The notes under the pieces were generated by a model. The model saw only the letters and a list, made by a program, of their open reading frames with translations. It was not told where the DNA came from and did no database searches. Position numbers and translations under genes: made by a program. Shown here piece by piece: positions 1 to 4,479 of a stretch of 6,686 bases of DNA; the stretch's first letter is position 1, and each line of letters opens with the position of its first letter. The stretch lies in NCBI GenBank assembly GCA_900555515.1, contig USLO01000097.1:1-6686 (forward strand), given 5' to 3'. The DNA is from an uncultured Collinsella sp. (GTDB taxonomy: Bacteria > Actinomycetota > Coriobacteriia > Coriobacteriales > Coriobacteriaceae).

Positions 1-36
1 GATCCGTGCTACCGCCCCGCCTGGCCGCGAAGTTAA

Positions 37-2067
37 CTACAGCTCGTTGGCCGCGTGATATGCCGTGCGAATGGCGCTCGCGATGTCGGCGGTGCGCTCA
101 CCTGAGCAGTCTCCCACGCAGGTCACGGGCACCGTCACGCCATCCAGGTCAAACGCGTTGGCCTTGGAGCCCACGGCCATCACCACGTAATCGCAGGCGA
201 TCTTTACCGGCTCCTCGGCGCCGTCCTCGGTAGTGCGAATGGCCTCCACGCCCTCGTCGGTAATGGCGGTCAGGCGGGTCTTCACGTGCTGCTCCACGTT
301 GTGCTCTGCAAAGTCGCTCATAATCAGCGGCAGAATGGTCTCGGACTCGCCCGCGGCAATCTTGTCGAGCATCTCGACAATCGCCACCTCGCAGCCGCGT
401 TGCAGCAGGTACCCGGCAGTCTCGGTGCCCACCAGGCCACCGCCAATGACGGCGACGCGGCCGCTGAGCTCCACCTTGCCGGCCAGCACGTCCCAGCTCG
501 AGACGACCTTGTCCGAGTCGGCACCCGGAACGGGGATGACCACGTCGTGCGCGCCCACAGCCACAATCGCGGCGTCGGCGGCGTTGAGGTCCTCAGCGGT
601 AGCGGCATGGCTGAGCTCAACCTTCACGCCCAGGCCAGGCAGAATCTTCTCGTAGTACTCGACCGAGCGCATGATCTCGTCCTTGCGCGGAGGCGCAGCC
701 GCCAGCACAATCTGGCCGCCCAAGTGATCGCTCGCCTCGTAGATGGTCACGTCGTAGCCGCGCTTGGCCGCCACGCGTGCGGCCTCCAGGCCGGCGATGC
801 CACCGCCCACCACGGCGATCTTCTTGTCGCCCTCGCCCGGCTTGATGGCGATGGTCGCCTCGTCACCGTTCTCGGCATTAAGCACGCACGAGATGTACTT
901 GCGGTTTTGAATCGCGTCGACGCAACCTTTGTTGCAGTTGAGGCACTCGCGGATGGGCTCGCCCGTGGCGGCCTTCAGCGCAATGTCGGGGTCGCACATG
1001 AGCGAGCGGCCATAGGCGATGATGTCTGCCGAGCCATCCTCCAGGATCTTCTCGCCGGCCTCGACCGAAACCACGCGGCCGACGGTTGCCACCGGCACGG
1101 AGACCAGGGCCTTGACGCGCTCGGCCACGGGCAGCGTCCAGTTGTAGGGCATGGCGCCCATGGGCGGAATGGTGTCGCCCATGTTGCCGGTGTGGTTGGC
1201 CTGTGCGACCTGGATCATATCGATGCCCGCGCCCTCGAGCAGCTTGGCGAACTCGCAGGCCTCGTCGGGCTGCAGGCCTCCCTTGCCGCGCGGCGTGCCG
1301 TCGGGGTTCTCCATGATCACGGGGAGCTTGTACTCCACCATCAGCTGCGGCGCGGCCTCCTTAATGGCGGCGACGACCTCCAGCGCATAACGGACGCGGT
1401 TCTCGAACGAGCCACCGTACTCGTCCGTGCGCTTGTTGAGGATCGCGGAGCACAGCGAACCCACCAGACGGTCGCCGTGGACCTCGATGGCGTCGATGCC
1501 AGCCTGCTGCGCGCGGGCGGCCGAGGCGGCGATAGCCTCCTTGATCTGGGTGAGTTGCTCCACGGTGGCCTCGTTCACAAAGTGCTGCATGTCGTGGTGC
1601 AGCTTGGCGTAGGCCTGCTTGCGGATCTCGTTGGACTCGGCCATCTTGGCGGCGAAGGTCTCCTCGTCGCCGGCGGCCTTGGCCTCCTGCGCGGCCTTGG
1701 CGGCGGCCATGGAACCCATGACCATGCGGCCGACGCCGGGCACGTCGTACTCGGGGTGGAACAGCTGCAGCGCGACCTTGGCACCGTGCTTGTGGACGGC
1801 GTCGGCCAGTGCCTTAAACGTGGGGATCTGGGCGTCGGTCGCCAGCTTGGGCGTGGGGCTCGCGGTCATGACGGGAGCGACGTCGCCGATGACGATGTAG
1901 CTCACGCCGCCACGGGCCAGGCGCTCGTAAAAGGCCAGGCTGCGCTCGCCGATGGAACCGTCGCGCTCCTCGTAGCCGGTGGTCAGCGGCGGGAACATAA
2001 TGCGGTTCTTGAGCTCAAGGGGGCCAACCGTAATGGGCTGGAGCAGCTTGGATGCAGGTGCGGTCAT
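37..2067 (-). CDS. NADH:flavin oxidoreductase / enoate reductase-type Fe-S flavoenzyme (OYE family, FadH/BaiCD-like)
   Basis: Likely a cytoplasmic reductase of activated C=C bonds, built like 2,4-dienoyl-CoA reductase and the Bai and enoate reductases. Numbering is from the first ATG at 2073 (678 aa). An N-terminal FMN TIM barrel spans about 9-370, with LKNRIMFPPL at 21-30, HGDRLVGSL at 199-207 and NKRTDEYGGSFENR near 213-226. A [4Fe-4S] motif CX2CX3CX11C has Cys 377, 380, 384 and 396. An FAD Rossmann fold follows (VVGGGIAGLEAA, 421-432), then an NAD(P) fold (VIGGGLVGTE, 542-551), and the C-terminal VGDCSGERTADIASAI closes the flavin domain. I choose the second ATG (2065-2067, 676 aa) because AGAGAGGA at 2074-2081 lies 6 nt before it but touches the first ATG. 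The Ala/Lys/Glu-rich stretch at 118-170 is longer than in FadH; I recall related firmicute enzymes with the same HGDRLVG subtype having something similar. The gene stands alone on its strand. Domain family is sure; the substrate is unknown. Confidence 0.93.
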   Translation of the reverse strand: MTAPASKLLQPITVGPLELKNRIMFPPLTTGYEERDGSIGERSLAFYERLARGGVSYIVIGDVAPVMTASPTPKLATDAQIPTFKALADAVHKHGAKVALQLFHPEYDVPGVGRMVMGSMAAAKAAQEAKAAGDEETFAAKMAESNEIRKQAYAKLHHDMQHFVNEATVEQLTQIKEAIAASAARAQQAGIDAIEVHGDRLVGSLCSAILNKRTDEYGGSFENRVRYALEVVAAIKEAAPQLMVEYKLPVIMENPDGTPRGKGGLQPDEACEFAKLLEGAGIDMIQVAQANHTGNMGDTIPPMGAMPYNWTLPVAERVKALVSVPVATVGRVVSVEAGEKILEDGSADIIAYGRSLMCDPDIALKAATGEPIRECLNCNKGCVDAIQNRKYISCVLNAENGDEATIAIKPGEGDKKIAVVGGGIAGLEAARVAAKRGYDVTIYEASDHLGGQIVLAAAPPRKDEIMRSVEYYEKILPGLGVKVELSHAATAEDLNAADAAIVAVGAHDVVIPVPGADSDKVVSSWDVLAGKVELSGRVAVIGGGLVGTETAGYLLQRGCEVAIVEMLDKIAAGESETILPLIMSDFAEHNVEQHVKTRLTAITDEGVEAIRTTEDGAEEPVKIACDYVVMAVGSKANAFDLDGVTVPVTCVGDCSGERTADIASAIRTAYHAANEL

Positions 2068-2210
2068 GGACATTCCTCTCTTGTAGGCGCGGCGGCGATG
2101 ATGCCGCGTAGTTGTCTAGAGGATATGGCATGGAGGCACAGCGGCACAACGGAAATCGGCGAATATCAGGTGGCGGCAGGCGGATGGGGCAAGGCGGCCC
2201 GTCGGTTTGC
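2068..2210. other. 5' leader and upstream region of the flavoenzyme gene
   Basis: No gene is visible here; the gene-free stretch runs on to the tRNA terminator at 2408. The Shine-Dalgarno of the minus-strand reductase is at 2074-2081. A short GC hairpin could form at 2092-2107 (GCGGC, six-base loop, GCCGC) in its leader. A weak minus-strand promoter can be drawn as TTGTGC (2144-2149), 18-bp spacer, TATCCT (2120-2125), but each hexamer matches consensus poorly. An inverted pair GGGCAA / TTGCCC lies at 2187-2192 and 2207-2212 without a T-run, so it is not a clear terminator. Confidence 0.3.
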
Positions 2211-2276
2211 CCGCCGGTTTATCTCAATCTGTAACAGTTACGCGACAAAACCGGGTCTTACTGTTACAGATCGAGA
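2211..2276. repeat. Extragenic inverted-repeat element, copy 1
   Basis: The arms are TCTCAATCTGTAACAGT (2222-2238) and ACTGTTACAGATCGAGA (2260-2276). They pair at 16 of 17 positions around a 21-nt loop containing ACCGGGTCT. The whole unit, including the upstream CCGCCGGTTT, aligns without gaps to copy 2, 81 bp downstream. The loop is partly conserved as well as the arms, which suggests a dispersed element or structured site rather than a chance palindrome. There is no T-run after it, so it is not a standard terminator. It could be an operator pair, a REP-like element or a non-autonomous mobile remnant; the sequence alone does not decide. Confidence 0.75.
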
Positions 2277-2291
2277 CAAACACGACCCAAC

Positions 2292-2357
2292 CCACCGGTA
2301 TATCTCGGTCTGTAACACTTAGCCGCCCAAATCGGGTCTAGATGTTACAGATCGAGA
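2292..2357. repeat. Extragenic inverted-repeat element, copy 2
   Basis: The arms are TCTCGGTCTGTAACA (2303-2317) and TGTTACAGATCGAGA (2343-2357), pairing at 14 of 15 positions around a 25-nt loop that contains ATCGGGTCTA. It aligns gap-free with copy 1 at an offset of 81 bp. The arms are nearly identical between copies and the loop middle is the most variable part. The sequence TTTTGTTT follows the right arm (2358-2365), so this copy could weakly terminate plus-strand transcription, but no plus-strand gene lies upstream to need it. Confidence 0.75.
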
Positions 2358-2407
2358 TTTTGTTTGAGAGGCCAAGAATTGGACCGAAAACACAGTCCCG
2401 GGATAAC

Positions 2408-2437
2408 AAAAAAGCTCGCCGGCTAGGCCGACGAGCT
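2408..2437 (-). terminator. Rho-independent terminator of the initiator tRNA
   Basis: Read on the minus strand, AGCTCGTCGGC pairs with GCCGGCGAGCT around a CTA loop (arms 2427-2437 and 2413-2423, one G-T wobble). Six T follow (2408-2413). It starts 10 nt after the tRNA CCA end, as expected for a single-gene tRNA transcript. Confidence 0.9.
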
Positions 2438-2446
2438 GCAAGTTCT

Positions 2447-2523
2447 TGGTCGCGGGGGCAGGATTTGAACCTACGACCTCCGGGTTATGAGCCCGGCGAG
2501 CTACCAGACTGCTCCACCCCGCA
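2447..2523 (-). tRNA. Initiator tRNA-fMet (CAU)
   Basis: This is a complete 77-nt cloverleaf with the CCA end encoded (2447-2449). The acceptor stem pairs at positions 2-71 to 7-66. The D stem is GAGC/GCTC, the anticodon loop is CTCATAA with CAT at 2487-2489, and the T arm is GTAGG-TTCAAAT-CCTGC. Initiator identity comes from the three consecutive G-C pairs at the base of the anticodon stem (CCGGG/CCCGG), the A11-U24 purine-pyrimidine pair, and the absence of a Watson-Crick pair at 1-72. Here position 1 is T and position 72 is G, a wobble pair rather than the C-A mismatch of E. coli. It delivers formyl-methionine to start codons. It is transcribed away from coaX, with its own promoter and terminator. 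Confidence 0.97.
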
Positions 2524-2554
2524 ATGTCTGGGCGCCTCATGTGCGCAAGAAAGA

Positions 2555-2583
2555 ATATTACGCGGGAGTTCGGTAAACGGCAA
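2555..2583 (-). promoter_or_regulatory. Probable promoter of the initiator tRNA
   Basis: On the minus strand TTGCCG (2578-2583) and TAATAT (2555-2560) are separated by 17 bp. Each matches the vegetative sigma consensus at four of six positions. Transcription would start near 2548, giving a leader of about 25 nt before the tRNA 5' end at 2523. This is inferred from hexamers and spacing only. Confidence 0.45.
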
Positions 2584-2675
2584 GGAAAATCTCGTAGAGC
2601 ATAATTCCTTCATATTTAAACCCCTCCGCCCCTATCGCCGCAAACGAATCGCAGCCGAGCTCCGTCGACGGCGCG

Positions 2676-2683
2676 TATACAAT
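2676..2683 (+). promoter_or_regulatory. Probable -10 element of coaX
   Basis: TATACAAT at 2676-2683 is a good -10 match on the plus strand, about 37 nt before the coaX start codon. I see no convincing -35 at 16-18 bp upstream. A perfect 10-bp palindrome CCGTCGACGG (2662-2671) sits just before it and could be an operator or chance. The same ATACAAT core occurs at the folP-folK promoter. Confidence 0.4.
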
Positions 2684-2719
2684 GGTGCGCGTCCTTTTAT
2701 GCCAACACCGGGAGTAGAC

Positions 2720-3493
2720 ATGCTGCTCGCTATCGATATGGGAAACACGCAGACGGCCATGGGCCTGTTTGACGGAGACGAGCTGGTGCAGTCGTGGCGT
2801 ATGCCCACCGACCGCTCCTATACCGCCGACGAGATCCACGTGCGCCTGATGGGCTTCTTTAAGATGTACGACCTCTCGCTCGGCGCGGTCGACGCGATCG
2901 CCTTTGCCGGCGTGGTGCCGCAGCTCTCGCGCGAGTGGCACGCCGTGGCCGACCGCATTGCCGCGGACGCCATCGTCATCGGGCCGCAGACGGCCGCCGT
3001 AACCAAGCTGCGGGCGGCGCGCCCCCAGGCCGTTGGTGCCGACCGCATCGCCAACGCCGTCGCCGCCGAGACCTTCTACGGCGCCCCGGCGATCGTGGTG
3101 GACTTTGGCACCGCGACCAATATCGACGTCATCGACGAGGACGGCTATTACATTGGCGGAGCGATTGCGCCGGGCATCCGCATTTCGATGGACGCGCTCG
3201 CCGCCCGAGCCGCCAAGCTCGCTAGCGTTCCGCTCGAGGCGCCCGAGCACGCCATCGGCCGCGATACCGAGGAGTGCATCAAGGTCGGCGCCGTAACGGG
3301 CGCCGCCGCCATGGCCGAGGGCCTGGTCGCGCGCATGAAGCGCGAGCTGGGGCGCGAGGACGCCACCGTTATCGCCACGGGCGGCCTCGCCAGCATCGTC
3401 ACCGATTCGACCGACGCCTTCGACATAGTAGACGGCCAACTCACCATCAAAGGCATCTGCGAAATCTACCGCCGCATGCAGAAGCTGGGGTAG
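2720..3493 (+). CDS. coaX: Type III pantothenate kinase
   Basis: Phosphorylates pantothenate (vitamin B5) to 4'-phosphopantothenate with ATP, the first committed step of coenzyme A synthesis, in the cytoplasm. The 257-aa product is full length for CoaX. It has the ASKHA-fold motifs in order: phosphate loop DMGNT at 6-10, GADRIANA at 107-113 carrying the expected catalytic Asp, DFGTATNID at 128-136, GGAIAPGI at 146-153 and ATGGLA near 219-224. Type III kinases need a monovalent cation and are not feedback-inhibited by CoA (family knowledge). I place the start at ATG 2720-2722, where GGAG (2711-2714) lies 5 nt upstream and the protein opens with the usual LLAIDMGNT. The open frame continues upstream across the antisense tRNA, but that part is not coding; an ATG at 2699 has no ribosome site. 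The gene converges on the biotin-ligase-like gene. Confidence 0.96.
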   Translation: MLLAIDMGNTQTAMGLFDGDELVQSWRMPTDRSYTADEIHVRLMGFFKMYDLSLGAVDAIAFAGVVPQLSREWHAVADRIAADAIVIGPQTAAVTKLRAARPQAVGADRIANAVAAETFYGAPAIVVDFGTATNIDVIDEDGYYIGGAIAPGIRISMDALAARAAKLASVPLEAPEHAIGRDTEECIKVGAVTGAAAMAEGLVARMKRELGREDATVIATGGLASIVTDSTDAFDIVDGQLTIKGICEIYRRMQKLG

Positions 3494-3550
3494 GACGGGG
3501 ACCTAAGTCGAGCACGCCCGATGCCACAGCCCCCGCAAACGTTCGCCAAG

Positions 3551-3592
3551 CCTATTCCTCAAAACTGAATAATTTTCAATTTTGAGGAATAG
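3551..3592. repeat. AT-rich extragenic palindrome, copy 1
   Basis: CTATTCCTCAAAACTGAA (3552-3569) and TTCAATTTTGAGGAATAG (3575-3592) pair at 17 of 18 positions around a 5-nt loop. It lies in the gap between convergent coaX and the ligase-like gene. There is no T-run after either arm, so it is not a textbook terminator, although a hairpin here could still stabilise or end transcripts from either side. It is much richer in A+T than the coding DNA around it. A close relative starts 85 bp downstream. Confidence 0.8.
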
Positions 3593-3635
3593 AGACTCCT
3601 CGAACACGCCCAGCACAGCGATATCGTGTATGTTT

Positions 3636-3677
3636 CCTATTCCTCAAAAACGAAAATTTTTCAGTTTTGAGGAATAA
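3636..3677. repeat. AT-rich extragenic palindrome, copy 2
   Basis: TATTCCTCAAAAACGAAAA (3638-3656) and the right arm ending in TTTTGAGGAATA (3658-3676) pair at 17 of 19 positions, with an A/T-only tip. It shares the outer CCTATTCCTCAAAA / TTTTGAGGAATA arms with copy 1. Both copies are preceded by a similar short segment: TCGAGCACGCCC at 3508-3519 and TCGAACACGCCC at 3600-3611. The two may therefore be a diverged tandem duplication of a unit of about 85-92 bp. Confidence 0.78.
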
Positions 3678-3707
3678 AGCGCTGGCAACCCATTCCCCAG
3701 ACAAGCG

Positions 3708-3737
3708 AAAACCCTCCCCGGTGCAAGCCGAGGAGGG
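3708..3737 (-). terminator. Rho-independent terminator of the folP-folK operon
   Basis: On the minus strand CCCTCCTCGG (3728-3737) pairs with CCGGGGAGGG (3712-3721) around a 6-nt loop, with all ten positions paired counting one T-G wobble. TTTT then CGCTTG follow. It begins 40 nt after the stop codon of the ligase-like gene. The T-run is short, so termination may be incomplete. Confidence 0.8.
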
Positions 3738-3777
3738 CTCCGTTGCCATCGTTATCTTTGGGCGCGAGCGCCCCGCG

Positions 3778-4479
3778 CTACAGACCGCGAATGCGCACGG
3801 CCTCGGGCGGAAACTCTTGCTCGCCGGCATCGGTCTTAATGGTCGCGCGGCCCCAGATGTCCAGGCCTGCAAACACACCGACCGCAAGCGGCAGGCCGTT
3901 GGGCGACACCGCCGCAACTTGGCGGCCCAGCAGCGGCACCATGTCGAAGTACTCGCCCAGCACGGGAGCCAGCGGCCCTGCGGCGCCTTGCGGCGTGTTG
4001 GCAACAACCGCCCAGGCGTCCACGCGGGCCAGCACGGCGGCGGCCAGCGTCTCGACCAGCGCTTCGTCAGCCACGTCCACACCAAGCTCGCTCAGCGCCG
4101 AACGCTCAATATCAACCGTCACGGCACCGAACATGCCCGCAGCACCGGCACCGCCGTTCACGGCAACACGCGCGAGCGACGTCTCAAACGCGGGCGCGCC
4201 GCACACGATATCGCTCGGCCACTGGATACCCACCTTACCGGCAAGGCCCAACCCCGGCGTCGAAGCCGTGCCCACGAGCACGTCCATCATGCCCATCGCG
4301 GCCACAAACGGCAGGCCGTGAAAGGCATGCATGTTCACATCCGGACGCACGACCAGCGAAAACGTCAGCGAAGCATCGCCCGCGCTCCACGCGCACCAGC
4401 CCGCGGACACGCCCTCGCGGCCCGCGTCACGCGCCGCGTCGAGCTCGGTGCCGGCGGCAACAGCATTCATCTCGATCAT
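3778..4479 (-). CDS. Degenerate biotin--[acetyl-CoA-carboxylase] ligase-like protein
   Basis: The 233-aa product resembles the catalytic and C-terminal domains of biotin-protein ligase (BirA), which attaches biotin to carboxylase carrier domains. Visible similarities are an SLVVRP strand at 41-46, QWPSDI at 86-91 (family: KWPNDI), and an SH3-like tail from about 185 (LLGRQVAAV, GLDIWG, EAVRIRG). The usual biotin/adenylate loop GRGRxGRxW is absent: the sequence goes from EGVSAGWCAWS straight to the SLTFSLVVRP strand. The conserved Lys after the KWPND motif is also missing (CGAPAFETS). There is no N-terminal winged-helix repressor domain, so it is not a BirA-type regulator. The start ATG directly follows the folP-folK stop codon, in the same frame, so it is very probably translated by coupling; an ATG three codons in is an alternative start. 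Family assignment is moderate. I doubt normal ligase activity; a structural, binding or decaying role is possible. Confidence 0.7.
   Translation of the reverse strand: MIEMNAVAAGTELDAARDAGREGVSAGWCAWSAGDASLTFSLVVRPDVNMHAFHGLPFVAAMGMMDVLVGTASTPGLGLAGKVGIQWPSDIVCGAPAFETSLARVAVNGGAGAAGMFGAVTVDIERSALSELGVDVADEALVETLAAAVLARVDAWAVVANTPQGAAGPLAPVLGEYFDMVPLLGRQVAAVSPNGLPLAVGVFAGLDIWGRATIKTDAGEQEFPPEAVRIRGL

Noticed and set aside
286..2322. A 678-codon plus-strand open frame opposite the flavoenzyme gene
   Set aside because: It has the composition of a GC-rich antisense shadow (His, Gly, Leu, Arg repeats) and no domain motif, while the minus-strand frame has a complete set of cofactor motifs.
2211..2357. 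CRISPR array
   Set aside because: There are only two units, each an internally palindromic 66-bp element with a short gap; there are no regular short repeats with unique spacers and no cas genes.
2447..2523. Elongator tRNA-Met or tRNA-Ile2 (both also CAT)
   Set aside because: The GGG/CCC anticodon stem, the A11-U24 pair and the unpaired-type 1-72 end identify the initiator.
2342..2719. N-terminal extension of coaX by up to 126 codons
   Set aside because: The extension reads through the antisense tRNA and its terminator. The CoaX family begins at LLAIDMGNT, and a ribosome site precedes ATG 2720.
2558..3439. A 293-codon minus-strand open frame opposite coaX
   Set aside because: It mirrors coaX codons, has no motifs, and overlaps the tRNA promoter; coaX itself is unambiguous.
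3551..3677. Insertion-sequence ends or a miniature transposon with target duplication
   Set aside because: Each palindrome is a closed hairpin of about 40 bp with no cargo, and no matching target-site duplication is evident immediately outside the arms.
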